Assembly: GCA_016185625.1 (NCBI GenBank)
Contig: JACPND010000011.1
Span: 1 to 37,113 of the forward strand
Reading direction: 5' to 3'
DNA from: Candidatus Woesearchaeota archaeon
Lineage (GTDB): Archaea > Nanobdellota > Nanobdellia > Woesearchaeales > GW2011-AR9
DNA length: 37,113 nucleotides
Within the stretch, counting starts at the first letter, position 1; each line of letters opens with the position of its first letter. The notes below the pieces were generated by a model that saw only the letters and a list, made by a program, of their open reading frames with translations, was not told the DNA's origin and did no database searches. The translations under genes and the position numbers were made by a program. Positions 1 to 7,287 of this stretch are shown piece by piece.

Positions 1-1
1 G

Positions 2-184
2 GAGAGGACAGAGATTGTCAAAAAGACTAGGGCTGTGGGCAAATCGCAGATGTACAAGTTAAACGAAGAAAACCCGGTTGTAAGAAAGATAATTGAACTG
101 GACGCCCAAATAACAGAAATGTATGCCGATAAGGCTGCTGAGGAAGAATTGAAGATTCCATTGCAAATTAAGCATAAAAAATGA
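2..184 (+). CDS. C-terminal fragment of a winged-helix transcriptional regulator
   Basis: Partial gene running in from the left edge; the last 60 codons are visible and end in TGA. The visible peptide contains VGKSQMYKLNEENPVVRKII, a pattern I associate with the C-terminal end of archaeal winged-helix regulators (wing strand followed by a helix). The stop codon overlaps the next small ORF as ATGA, so the two are probably translationally coupled. The DNA-binding core lies outside the window, so the family call rests on this tail only. Confidence 0.5.
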   Translation, partial: ERTEIVKKTRAVGKSQMYKLNEENPVVRKIIELDAQITEMYADKAAEEELKIPLQIKHKK

Positions 185-339
185 GAACTTATAAGTTTCT
201 GAAAGTAAATGATATTATGGCAAAGAAATTTGAAGTAGAGCATCTAAAACCTATCACACTTTTAAAGGAAGTGGAAAGTATGAAAAAGAAACTTTCGAAG
301 ATAGAAGCAAATCTAAAATATTATTTACCACCCTCGTAA
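181..339 (+). CDS. Small basic hypothetical protein coupled to the upstream regulator
   Basis: A 52-codon ORF, too short for the ORF track. Its ATG overlaps the preceding stop as ATGA, the normal arrangement for translational coupling. The product is lysine-rich and probably helical (KEVESMKKKLSKIEANL looks like a short amphipathic or coiled-coil helix). I do not recognise the family. Its 3' end overlaps the convergent ORF on the minus strand by 19 bp. It could be an antitoxin-like or regulatory partner of the winged-helix protein, but that is inference from position only. Confidence 0.45.
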   Translation: MRTYKFLKVNDIMAKKFEVEHLKPITLLKEVESMKKKLSKIEANLKYYLPPS

Positions 340-752
340 TCTAAAATTCTCTTGTATAAACTCTGATATCTCTCAGAAACTGGTTCATCGTAGTATCCCG
401 CTGCACCACATACAGGAAGCCAAGTGGCAACTCTATCTAATGTTCCATCGTTTCCATCGTCTACAAATAACTTGTGGCTTATTAAAAAATCATTGCCAAC
501 ATATACTCTTGTTCTATCGTCCTCACGTTCAAGACGGTATCGTACAGGCTCCGGACGGAAGTATGCTGGTATGACAAATGGCATAAGTTGCTCATTGCTA
601 TTTGGTAATACTTTGGTTGGTTTAGCAGTTAATCCGCAAGTTCCGGCAGCTAGTGCTCCACATAACCCAAGAGCGAGAGCAGGACCATCGATATATTGGT
701 GTAGTCTTTGTTTCAACCGTTGAACCAGGTTAGGTGTCATTTTTGTCTCCAT
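321..752 (-). CDS. Hypothetical protein with one hydrophobic segment
   Basis: 143 codons. Residues about 22-42 are hydrophobic (GPALALGLCGALAAGTCGL) and end in a small-residue stretch with Cys, so an N-terminal membrane anchor or lipoprotein-like signal is possible. The remainder has charged and aromatic residues and no motif I recognise. It is divergent from the TrmB-family gene at 859; a TATA-like box (read on the minus strand) lies at about 784-794 and a perfect 14-bp palindrome separates the two promoters. The regulator may control this gene, which is inference from layout. Confidence 0.5.
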   Translation of the reverse strand: METKMTPNLVQRLKQRLHQYIDGPALALGLCGALAAGTCGLTAKPTKVLPNSNEQLMPFVIPAYFRPEPVRYRLEREDDRTRVYVGNDFLISHKLFVDDGNDGTLDRVATWLPVCGAAGYYDEPVSERYQSLYKRILDYEGGK

Positions 753-783
753 TGTTTTATTTATTAGCTTGTTGATGGTATCT

Positions 784-837
784 TATATTTAAATTTCATT
801 TCCCCCTTAAGGGGGTTGAATAATAAGATTTATAAAG
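784..837. promoter_or_regulatory. Divergent promoters with a CCCCCTTAAGGGGG palindrome
   Basis: A minus-strand TATA-like box (TATATTTAAA, about 784-794) and a plus-strand TATA box (TTTATAAAG, about 829-837) flank a perfect 14-bp palindrome CCCCCTTAAGGGGG at 802-815. The palindrome is the right size for a dimeric regulator. It lies just upstream of the TATA box of the TrmB-like gene, whose ATG at 859 is about 22 nt after the box. Confidence 0.6.
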
Positions 838-858
838 AAATGTGTATTCCTTAGCAGG

Positions 859-1605
859 ATGGAGGAAAAAGTACTTGAGGAGATTGGACTAACCAGGGGA
901 GAAATTGCAGTATATACTTCTCTCATCGAGATAGGTGCATCAACTGCTGGTCCAATAATAAAAAAAGCGAAAATATCCCCCTCTAAAATTTACAATATCT
1001 TGGAACGCCTCATAGACAAAGGTCTGGTTAGCTTCATTGTTAAGAATAACAGAAAATACTTTGAAGCTGCACCACCATCCAGAATTTTAGATTATCTCTC
1101 CGAAAAAGAAGAAGGGATAAGAAAACAAATGGAAAGGGCAAAGGAAGTTGTTCGCACATTTGAGATTAGGCAGCAATTGGCAGCCCAACAGAATAATGTA
1201 ACAGTCTATTTAGGAATTAAAGGGATTAAGACAGCATTTCTTCGAGCAATGCAGGAGGCAAAGAAAGGTGATCATTATGTTGGTTTGTTCATTCCTCGCG
1301 TTGATGATAGATTGGTCCCATTTTTTGATGATTTTACGAGAGAATTCTGCGCCAAAGTCGGAAAAACTCAGATGTTATTTAATGAGCCTTCCCCAGAACT
1401 TGATGCAATTAAGAGAATAAAAGGGATAGAAGTGAGGTTGCTTTCCAAACAATTTCGAGTTCCCACAGAGATTTGTATTATAGGAAATAACGTGTTGATT
1501 TCTACTACTGCCGGTGCTAACTTCATGAGCATTTTAATCAGAAATGGAGAGATGGCGGATTCGTTCAGAAAACATTTTGAGTTACTTTGGAAGATCTCAA
1601 AGTAG
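859..1605 (+). CDS. TrmB-family transcriptional regulator
   Basis: 248 residues. Residues about 5-80 form the TrmB-type winged helix: LGLTRGEIAVYTSLIEIG-like helix, recognition helix around KISPSKIYNILERLIDKGLV, then a wing. Residues about 90-115 are a coiled-coil linker, and about 118-248 match the C-terminal effector domain of short TrmB proteins (PLD-like fold). TrmB proteins sense sugars or other ligands and act as repressors or activators at TATA boxes. The start is supported by a TATA box about 25-30 nt upstream, giving an almost leaderless mRNA. The palindrome between the divergent promoters is a candidate operator. The ligand cannot be read from sequence. Confidence 0.88.
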   Translation: MEEKVLEEIGLTRGEIAVYTSLIEIGASTAGPIIKKAKISPSKIYNILERLIDKGLVSFIVKNNRKYFEAAPPSRILDYLSEKEEGIRKQMERAKEVVRTFEIRQQLAAQQNNVTVYLGIKGIKTAFLRAMQEAKKGDHYVGLFIPRVDDRLVPFFDDFTREFCAKVGKTQMLFNEPSPELDAIKRIKGIEVRLLSKQFRVPTEICIIGNNVLISTTAGANFMSILIRNGEMADSFRKHFELLWKISK

Positions 1606-1699
1606 AAACGCCTCCCCCCTCCCTGTTTTTAAGAGGAAAACCCCTATGTCTAGTTTTACAGTTCTGTGTTTCTTCCATGCTGGTTCCGAGTAATATGTC

Positions 1700-1985
1700 G
1701 TATAACGTCGCAACTTTACGAAGTTTTCTGGAGCGCCGGTTTCCCTCGTGGAGCAAAAATTTTGAGGCAACCCACAAAATTTTTGCGGAACAGAGCTGGA
1801 AACCAAGCGGAAGAAAATTTGGGAAATGTCCCGAGCTGAGGGACTTTCCGTAAAGTTGCTGTTAGGCGAGGTCGAGCGTAGCGAGAAGCGCAGCGTCCCC
1901 GAACGTAGTGAGGAGTTTGAAAACCTGCCGAGAATCTAGTTGTTGCCGGAGTTTTTGCCACCGTACGTCGAAATTGGCACCGTAG
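1700..1985 (+). repeat. Structured non-coding element, left copy (attC-like hairpin plus conserved blocks)
   Basis: Fills most of the gene-free stretch 1606-2062. The outer arms GCAACTTTACG (1710-1720) and CGTAAAGTTGC (1849-1859) are perfectly complementary and are extended by TAAC/GTTA. Inside are a perfect 12-bp hairpin (GCAAAAATTTTG 1753-1764 with CAAAATTTTTGC 1775-1786), a GGTTTCC/GGAAACC pair around it, and a stem at about 1822-1848. The right arm runs into GTTAGGC (1861-1867), followed by blocks also found, in order and inverted, at 4341-4527. The rest of 1606-1700 and 1986-2045 shows nothing I can name. Confidence 0.6.
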
Positions 1986-2089
1986 CAGTTTGTTGAATTA
2001 AGTAATTTGTAGGTCAAGCGAGGAGGGGCGTAAAAGTGGTAGTAATCTTTTTAAGGTAGAGTATGCTTTTCTATGAAAAGAGGTTGATT

Positions 2090-3376
2090 ATGAGAGAGTC
2101 TGAATTACTTGAACTGAAAACATCGACATCTGAACTAAAAGAAGCGGTAATTTCAATAGTCGCAATTCTCAATAAGCATCAAAAGGGAGAAGTCTATTTT
2201 GGCATTAAGAACAGCGGCGAAGTTGTCGGTCAGATGGTCACGGAGAACACAATCAGAGAAATATCCAAAACCATCTCTGACAATATTGAGCCAAAAATAT
2301 TTCCCAAGATCAATGAAGTAACTTTTGAAGGAAAGAAATGTGTTCATGTGGAATTTGCTGGTGAGCATGTACCCTATTATGCTCTTGGTCGTGCTTATAT
2401 CCGTGTCGGAGATGAAGACAAAAAGATTAGCTCGCAAGAGTTAGAGAAGCTGATTTTGAAGAAAAACAGAATCCTATGGGAAGAAGAAATATCTGAGAAA
2501 AATCTGAAAGACGTAAATGAAGGAACATTGAGAGATTTTGTTGAGAGAGCAAATGCAGCAAAACGAATAGATTTCAAGTTTACCAATGCAAAAGCAGTCT
2601 TGAACAAGTTGGGCTTGTTGAAAGATGGAAAATTACTGAAAGCTGCTGAAATCTTATTCTGCGATGACAATAAACAGGAAGTACAGGCAGCGGTATTTGC
2701 GGGAACTGATAAATTGACGTTTCTGGATATTCGGCAGTTTAAAGGAAATATCTTTCAATTGCTACAACAGTCCGAATCGTACATTAAAGAACATATCAAT
2801 TGGCGAGCTGAACTGAAAGAGCGTGTTCGGAAAGAAATTCCTGAAATTCCCATTAGAGCGATTACAGAAGCATTAGTAAACTCTCTTTGCCATAGGGATT
2901 ATGAAAACAGGAAAGGCAATGATCCCGGATTATTTCCTGAAGGCTATGACCCCAAAGATTTCTTTACCGGGACTGAAAGATCAATTTTGAGAAATCCGCT
3001 CATAGCCAATACACTTTATTTGAGCAAAGACATCGAACGCTGGGGTTCTGGAATTAAAAGGATTCATGACGCTTGTACAGAGGAAAAGGTTAAAGTTGAG
3101 TTTAAGAAGCTCAAAAGCGGGTTTTTGGTGGTGTTTGGTCGGAAGTTCGGAGGTATGGGCGGTGAACGGTTCGGAGATGGTTCGGTGAAAAGTTCGGAGA
3201 AAATTCTGGCTTTGATTAAAGAGAATAAAGCTATTTCTGCACGAGAGATGGCTGTCATTATTGGAATTTCGCAGAGGGCAGTAGAGAAGCAGTTGGCGAC
3301 TCTAAAAAAAGAGAAACACATTAAGAGAGTTGGTGGAACGAAAGGCGGACATTGGGAGATTATGGGCACTACTTGA
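2090..3376 (+). CDS. Schlafen/AlbA_2-type putative DNA-binding protein with C-terminal winged helix
   Basis: About 428 residues from the ATG at 2090; the ORF track starts at 2063. I prefer 2090 because the family begins right at MRESELLELKTS and a weak TATA-like box lies near 2048. The N-terminal 120 residues match the AlbA_2 (Schlafen) domain (ELKTSTSELKE, then GEVYFGIKNSGEVVG). The central part matches the RecG-like ATP-binding C-terminal region (EALVNSLCHRDY, then RNPLIANTLYL and ERWGSGIKRI). A winged helix follows at the end (ISAREMAVIIGISQRAVEKQLATL). The segment after HRDYENRKGN seems some 12-15 residues short compared with the family, losing the strand that normally precedes the PGGLPPG-like turn. 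Such proteins are common in mobile or defence-rich regions. Its exact role is unknown. Confidence 0.75.
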   Translation: MRESELLELKTSTSELKEAVISIVAILNKHQKGEVYFGIKNSGEVVGQMVTENTIREISKTISDNIEPKIFPKINEVTFEGKKCVHVEFAGEHVPYYALGRAYIRVGDEDKKISSQELEKLILKKNRILWEEEISEKNLKDVNEGTLRDFVERANAAKRIDFKFTNAKAVLNKLGLLKDGKLLKAAEILFCDDNKQEVQAAVFAGTDKLTFLDIRQFKGNIFQLLQQSESYIKEHINWRAELKERVRKEIPEIPIRAITEALVNSLCHRDYENRKGNDPGLFPEGYDPKDFFTGTERSILRNPLIANTLYLSKDIERWGSGIKRIHDACTEEKVKVEFKKLKSGFLVVFGRKFGGMGGERFGDGSVKSSEKILALIKENKAISAREMAVIIGISQRAVEKQLATLKKEKHIKRVGGTKGGHWEIMGTT

Positions 3377-3387
3377 GAAAGACGAAA

Positions 3388-3478
3388 GATTTATAAATAA
3401 GGGCGTTTTTATGGTTTTATCGGAGAATTAAAAATGAAGACATTTTCAGAGTTTACCAAGAGGCGGAAAATAAAATGA
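3388..3478 (+). promoter_or_regulatory. TATA box and 14-codon leader ORF before the small-ORF cluster
   Basis: TATA box TTATAAATAA at 3391-3400. A short ORF, ATG at 3434 to TGA at 3476-3478 (MKTFSEFTKRRKIK), overlaps the ATG of the next gene at 3475 as ATGA, so it could act as a leader peptide or be a chance ORF. Confidence 0.4.
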
Positions 3479-3792
3479 CAAGAGACCTCCGTCAATTAAT
3501 ATTTGATAATGGACACTTATGTGATGCTACAAGTAAAGCATCGGTACGTGGTGAAGCAGTTCCGTGTAATCCAATGACTATAAAAGTAAATATGGGAGAA
3601 GTTAGTAATGTCGATCTGTTTTACGAGAGAAAATACCGAGAGAGAATCCATCAAGCTGTTCTCGAACAATTACCGGCAGGTCTTGTTACAACTGGTCAAT
3701 TTACCGCCTACGCTTATGGGTTATCTTATGGGGTATCACCTGATGCCGAAGGATGTTATTACGTTCCAATCCAATTCTATAAGGTGAAATAA
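3475..3792 (+). CDS. Hypothetical protein
   Basis: 105 residues, soluble, with no recognised motif; two Cys residues in the first third and a Tyr/Gly-rich C-terminal half (AYAYGLSYGV). It starts a tight cluster of three small ORFs (the next begins within about 10 nt of this stop) behind the TATA box at 3391, so it is probably transcribed as a unit with them. It lies between the two inverted non-coding elements. The lack of recognisable homology is typical of cassette-borne or lineage-specific genes. Confidence 0.5.
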   Translation: MTRDLRQLIFDNGHLCDATSKASVRGEAVPCNPMTIKVNMGEVSNVDLFYERKYRERIHQAVLEQLPAGLVTTGQFTAYAYGLSYGVSPDAEGCYYVPIQFYKVK

Positions 3793-3801
3793 TTGAGCAA
3801 A

Positions 3802-4077
3802 ATGGCAAGACAATTAACGAGAAAAGAACATACTCGGGGACTTTTGGATAGGACAATAATTGATACTTCTGATATTGGTAGCCTACTAACGAAAGCTGCG
3901 AAAGATCTTCAGAATGGAGAACTTGAAGAAGCGAGAACAAAGTTGGGAATACTCAGAAGTATTTATGATAATGTGCCTGGATGTGCTTTTTTTCGCAGTA
4001 CAGCATGCAATTATTATCATTATCGAGGATTAAGACAAGCGTATGAAGAACAAGTAAAAGTTCAATCGGGAAAATAA
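3802..4077 (+). CDS. Hypothetical helical protein
   Basis: The ORF track uses a TTG at 3793 directly after the previous stop; the ATG at 3802 (MARQLTRKEHTRG) is the more natural start. About 91 residues, mostly predicted helical, with a segment LLTKAAKDLQNGELEEARTK that resembles a TPR-like helical hairpin. One Cys lies mid-protein and a second near the end. Second gene of the three-gene cluster. Function unknown. Confidence 0.5.
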   Translation: MARQLTRKEHTRGLLDRTIIDTSDIGSLLTKAAKDLQNGELEEARTKLGILRSIYDNVPGCAFFRSTACNYYHYRGLRQAYEEQVKVQSGK

Positions 4078-4078
4078 G

Positions 4079-4312
4079 ATGGGAATTGAAACACTTCTCA
4101 GAAAAGTTGACAAATTTATTATGGGCAAAAATCTGAAGCCATTCGTAGTCGGAGTTCCATTAGTTTTTAGTGGTCTGGGGATGTATTACACTATTGATTA
4201 TGCCTCAAAAGGCGAATACGGAAAAGCTACTATTGCCGGACTTTGCGGAATCATAAATTCGTATTATGCTGGTTATCAGTCTAGGAATCTTAACGCCCAT
4301 CTTCGTCCATAA
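4079..4312 (+). CDS. Small membrane protein
   Basis: 77 residues. It has a basic N-terminus followed by a hydrophobic segment at about 22-40 (FVVGVPLVFSGLGMYYTI) and a second weaker one at about 50-65, so it probably spans the membrane once or twice. The ATG lies one base after the preceding TAA, consistent with an operon. Family not recognised. Confidence 0.5.
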   Translation: MGIETLLRKVDKFIMGKNLKPFVVGVPLVFSGLGMYYTIDYASKGEYGKATIAGLCGIINSYYAGYQSRNLNAHLRP

Positions 4313-4336
4313 CTCTACAATTATTACGTTGTTTGG

Positions 4337-4600
4337 CGTAGGTGCCAATTTCGAATTGTTCAGTTTTTTCAATAGATTAATAGGTGGCAAAAATTTTGTT
4401 TATTCCACATTAGATGAAGTTTTCAATTTCAGAGCAGTTTCTTTTTACGAATAAACGAAGGCAACAACGTTAAGGATTATCGGTTACTGTATCATCGAGA
4501 AAGGCGGGTTTTCAAATTTCGCCTAACACCTATTAAACGCAGTTTCAATTGCGTTTAATAGGACGTATCGTATAAAAAGCGAAATTTTATTAAACTCCCA
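4337..4600 (-). repeat. Structured non-coding element, right copy (inverted)
   Basis: Occupies the gene-free 4313-4615 region directly upstream of the recombinase. It has a perfect 13-bp hairpin CCTATTAAACGCA (4529-4541) / TGCGTTTAATAGG (4550-4562) with an 8-nt loop. Read on the minus strand the hairpin is followed by TGTTAGGCGA. The blocks TTTGAAAACCCGCC (4503-4516), GTTGTTGCC (4460-4468), TTTTTGCCACC (4383-4393) and TCGAAATTGGCACC (4341-4354) come next. All occur in the same order in the left copy at 1861-1981, with one mismatch in the first block and different spacers. Confidence 0.65.
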
Positions 4601-4615
4601 GTTATTTCCCAATAT

Positions 4616-5398
4616 ATGCCTGATTCGGAACCCTATCTTACCGCAGTAACCGAAGAACTGCGGCTACGTAAGTACTCGAAACAAACTGAAAAAGCCTATC
4701 TCTCCATCATTCAAAATTACCTTTCTTCCCAAAAAACACCGCGAGAGTTCCTGCTGCAATACACCGAACACAGCAACTCTACCATGCGAACAACCTATTT
4801 CGCCCTTAAATTCTTCCATGAGAAGATACTCAAGCAGAATTTTGAAGAACAATTGCCGCTCGCCAAGCGCTCCGGAAAACTCCCCATCGTCCTCAGCAGA
4901 GATGAAATCAATCAGATCTTTCACGTCACCATTAACCTCAAACACCGCCTGGTTCTTATGCTTTTATACTACAGCGGCATCCGGCTCCATGAAATAATCA
5001 ACCTCTCTTGGGAAGATTTTGACTTCACACGGAACACCATCCATCTTAAAGTCGCCAAAGGAAATAAAGAAAGGGTGGTATTTCTTCATGAAAAATTAAA
5101 GAATGTCATTCTCAGTTTTAATCTGGCTGATCATGGCTTGGTCTTTCGCTCCAATCGGAATACAAAATACAACCAGCGAACAATCCAGATGATCGTCCGC
5201 CACGCTGCACGGAAAGCGGGAATAACAAAAAGAGTGACGCCGCACATCTTTCGCCATTCTTTCGCTACGCACTTGCTGGAAGCCGGAGCAGATATTCGTC
5301 TGATTCAGACCTTGCTAGGCCACAAGAACCTGCAAACGACACAAATATATACTCATATCGCCAACCGGGATTTATCCAAAGTGGCCAACTTACTGTAA
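4616..5398 (+). CDS. Xer-like tyrosine recombinase/integrase
   Basis: 260 residues. The N-terminal SAM-like core-binding domain (about 5-85: LRLRKYSKQTEKAYLSII) is followed by the catalytic domain. All six active-site residues are visible: Arg123 (SGIRLHEI), Lys148 (VAKGNKER), His210 and Arg213 (TPHIFRHSFATHL), His236 (LLGHKNLQTT) and the nucleophile Tyr245. The length fits archaeal XerA/XerC-type enzymes. It lacks the extra insertion that marks integron integrases between the Lys region and the HxxR box. It could act at dif-like sites or mobilise the nearby elements; the hairpin with GCCTAAC ends 54 bp upstream of its start. The stop overlaps a 25-codon ORF by one base. Confidence 0.9.
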   Translation: MPDSEPYLTAVTEELRLRKYSKQTEKAYLSIIQNYLSSQKTPREFLLQYTEHSNSTMRTTYFALKFFHEKILKQNFEEQLPLAKRSGKLPIVLSRDEINQIFHVTINLKHRLVLMLLYYSGIRLHEIINLSWEDFDFTRNTIHLKVAKGNKERVVFLHEKLKNVILSFNLADHGLVFRSNRNTKYNQRTIQMIVRHAARKAGITKRVTPHIFRHSFATHLLEAGADIRLIQTLLGHKNLQTTQIYTHIANRDLSKVANLL

Positions 5399-5475
5399 TG
5401 CCAGCAAAACTGGTTGACGCAAAAATTGACGCCAATGAACCAGCAGACAATCCCCCAACTCAGGAAAAGCTTTGA
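5398..5475 (+). CDS. Short ORF with (V/I)DAx repeats, probably a remnant
   Basis: 25 codons (MPAKLVDAKIDANEP then a Pro/Gln-rich end), overlapping both the recombinase stop and the next ORF-track start. It carries two TTGACGC repeats spaced 12 bp. The same repeat occurs three times before the nuclease gene at 6551-6581. It may be the stub of a larger coding sequence interrupted by the RhuM gene, or simply a spacer. Confidence 0.3.
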   Translation: MPAKLVDAKIDANEPADNPPTQEKL

Positions 5476-6581
5476 AGACTATGGTATCATACCTACTCGA
5501 AAAGCGGAAGCCGCTTAAAATGACCAAAGATCTAGCCATCAGAAACAGCACTGCCGAATTCTTAATATTTACTACGCAATCAGGAGAGGAATCTATTGAA
5601 GTAAAGTATGCAGAGGGAACGGTTTGGCTTTCTCAAAAGCTGATTGCAAAATTATTTGATAAAGGCAGAAGTACCATTACAGAGCATTTAAATGCTATTT
5701 ACTCAGAGGGAGAATTAGATAAAAATGCAACCTGTCGGGATTTCCGACAAGTTCAAACAGAAGGTGATAGAAATATAGAAAGAGATGTAGAATTTTATAA
5801 TTTAGACGCAATAATTTCTGTTGGATACCGGGTAAATTCCCAGAGAGCCACACAGTTTAGGATCTGGGCAACAAAAGTTTTAAAGCAATTTGCAATTAAA
5901 GTATACGTTTTAGACAAAAAAAGATTAGAGAATGGAAATTTCCTCAATCAGAATTATTTTGATGATCTTTTAGCTGAAATCAGGGAAATACGCTTAAGTG
6001 AACGAAATTTCTATCAAAAAATAACGGATATTTATGCCACTAGTTTAGATTACGATAAAAATGCAGAAACAACCAGGGAATTCTTTGCAAAAGTCCAAAA
6101 CAAGCTCCATTATGCCATACACAAACATACTGCGTCGGAATTAATTGTGAAAAGAGCTGATAGCAAGAAAGATCATATGGGTTTAACATCTTGGAAAAAT
6201 TCTCCAGTGGGTAAGATACTCAAAACCGATGTATCCATCGCAAAGAATTACTTGACAAAAGAAGAATTAGAGTCCTTAGGGAGGATAGCCAGCGCATACC
6301 TTGATTTAGCAGAAGAAAGGGCCAAAAGGAGAATACCAATGACCATGGAAGACTGGTCAAAAAGGCTGGATTTGTTCTTGGAATTCGATGAGCGGGAAAT
6401 ATTAGAAAACGCCGGTAAAATAACCGCAGAGATTTCAAAAGAATTTGCAGAAACAGAATTTGAAAAATATAGAATAGTGCAAGATAGATTATTCGAATCT
6501 GATTTTGATCGAGTCACTAAAAAATTATTAAAACAACGCGGTAAAACCGGTTGACGCAATGGTTGACGCAAGAGTTGACGC
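5406..6581 (+). repeat. Direct repeats AAAACYGGTTGACGCAA flanking the RhuM gene
   Basis: Near-identical 17-bp copies lie at 5406-5422 and 6543-6559, one difference. TTGACGC recurs with an exact 12-bp period: 5414 and 5426 on the left, 6551, 6563 and 6575 on the right. In frame this encodes VDAx repeats on both sides. Only the end blocks are repeated, not the gene between. Confidence 0.7.
5520..6554 (+). CDS. RhuM-family protein
   Basis: Matches the Virulence_RhuM family (COG3943-type): the N-terminal half has VWLSQKLIAKLFDKGRSTI and NLDAIISVGYRVNSQRATQF, the family hallmark, followed by FRIWATKVLKQF. The C-terminal half is helical and charged. The ORF track begins at 5472; I choose the ATG at 5520 (MTKDLAIRNSTAEF) because family members start shortly before the VEVRxxxETVWL-like strand. 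RhuM proteins are often found on islands and near toxin-antitoxin or phage genes; the biochemical role is not settled. It is flanked by direct repeats (see the 5406 and 6543 entry), as if inserted. Confidence 0.85.
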   Translation: MTKDLAIRNSTAEFLIFTTQSGEESIEVKYAEGTVWLSQKLIAKLFDKGRSTITEHLNAIYSEGELDKNATCRDFRQVQTEGDRNIERDVEFYNLDAIISVGYRVNSQRATQFRIWATKVLKQFAIKVYVLDKKRLENGNFLNQNYFDDLLAEIREIRLSERNFYQKITDIYATSLDYDKNAETTREFFAKVQNKLHYAIHKHTASELIVKRADSKKDHMGLTSWKNSPVGKILKTDVSIAKNYLTKEELESLGRIASAYLDLAEERAKRRIPMTMEDWSKRLDLFLEFDEREILENAGKITAEISKEFAETEFEKYRIVQDRLFESDFDRVTKKLLKQRGKTG

Positions 6582-7251
6582 AAAAATGACCTACAAATTC
6601 AGCCCATCCAGTTTAAGTTTACTGAAAGATTGCCCTAGATGTTTCTGGCTCAATTTCAATAAAAACATTAAACGCCCAGATTCCATTTTCCCCTCTTTAC
6701 CTAATGGAATGGATAAAGTACTCAAAGAACATTTTGACCGATTTATGAAGAGAGGAGAACTTCCGCAGGAACTTCAGCAATTAAATGGTGAAGTTAAGCT
6801 CTTCGATGATGAGGAATTGCTCAAAATATGGCAGAATAACCGCAAAGGGATCCAGTGGACAGATGAAAGCGGAAACCTCCTGAAAGGAGCCATTGACATT
6901 TTGCTTCAAAAAGGAAAGAAGTTGATTGTACTTGATTTCAAGACACGCGGCTTTCCCGTAAAAGAAGATACACATCTGCATTACAAGGATCAGCTTGACA
7001 TTTATAATTTCCTACTGCGGAAAAATGACTATGCAACTGAAGATTATTCTTACTTGTTGTTCTACCATCCGCAGAAAGTACACCCTGATGGAAACGTTGA
7101 TTTCCATAAGCACTTGGTAAAAATGGATGTTTCCATACAGAATGCGGAGAGGATTTTCCAGGAAGCCATCACCGTTCTTGAGAAGGCTATCCCTAAGCCT
7201 TCCGCCGAATGCCAGTTCTGCGCGTGGGCAGTGGCAGTTAATAAGACATAG
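6559..7251 (+). CDS. PD-(D/E)XK nuclease-superfamily protein
   Basis: 230 residues from the ORF-track ATG, or 221 from the ATG at 6586 (MTYKFSPSSLSLLKDCPRCF), which is the more family-like start. It carries the SxSxxxxxxxCPRxF entry motif typical of RecB/Cas4-like PDDEXK_1 proteins. The nuclease core follows: GAIDILL, then VLDFKTRG (Asp ... Asp-x-Lys), with a downstream QLDIYNFLL helix. A CPRC pair near the start and a CQFC pair near the end could bind a metal or an Fe-S cluster, as in Cas4/AddB-like nucleases. No cas genes are nearby. Probably acts in DNA repair or recombination; it follows RhuM directly. Confidence 0.75.
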   Translation: MVDARVDAKMTYKFSPSSLSLLKDCPRCFWLNFNKNIKRPDSIFPSLPNGMDKVLKEHFDRFMKRGELPQELQQLNGEVKLFDDEELLKIWQNNRKGIQWTDESGNLLKGAIDILLQKGKKLIVLDFKTRGFPVKEDTHLHYKDQLDIYNFLLRKNDYATEDYSYLLFYHPQKVHPDGNVDFHKHLVKMDVSIQNAERIFQEAITVLEKAIPKPSAECQFCAWAVAVNKT

Positions 7252-7256
7252 GAAGC

Positions 7257-7266
7257 TTTTTTATAA
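7257..7266 (+). promoter_or_regulatory. TATA box of the UDG gene
   Basis: TTTTTATAAT lies about 22-30 nt before the ATG at 7288, suggesting a leaderless or nearly leaderless transcript. Confidence 0.5.
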
Positions 7267-7287
7267 TCCACCATTTTTCCTACTGTC

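Noticed and set aside
1587-1961. Several 69-88 codon ORFs on both strands
   Set aside because: They overlap the structured element at 1700-1985 and follow its palindromes; not credible proteins.
1700-4600. A bona fide integron
   Set aside because: The recombinase has no integron-specific insertion, the two sites are inverted rather than a direct array, and homology extends well past the GTTAGGC core. Kept only as attC-like.
6559-7251. Cas4 and a CRISPR locus
   Set aside because: The nuclease has Cas4-like features, but there are no other cas genes and no regularly spaced repeat array anywhere in the window.
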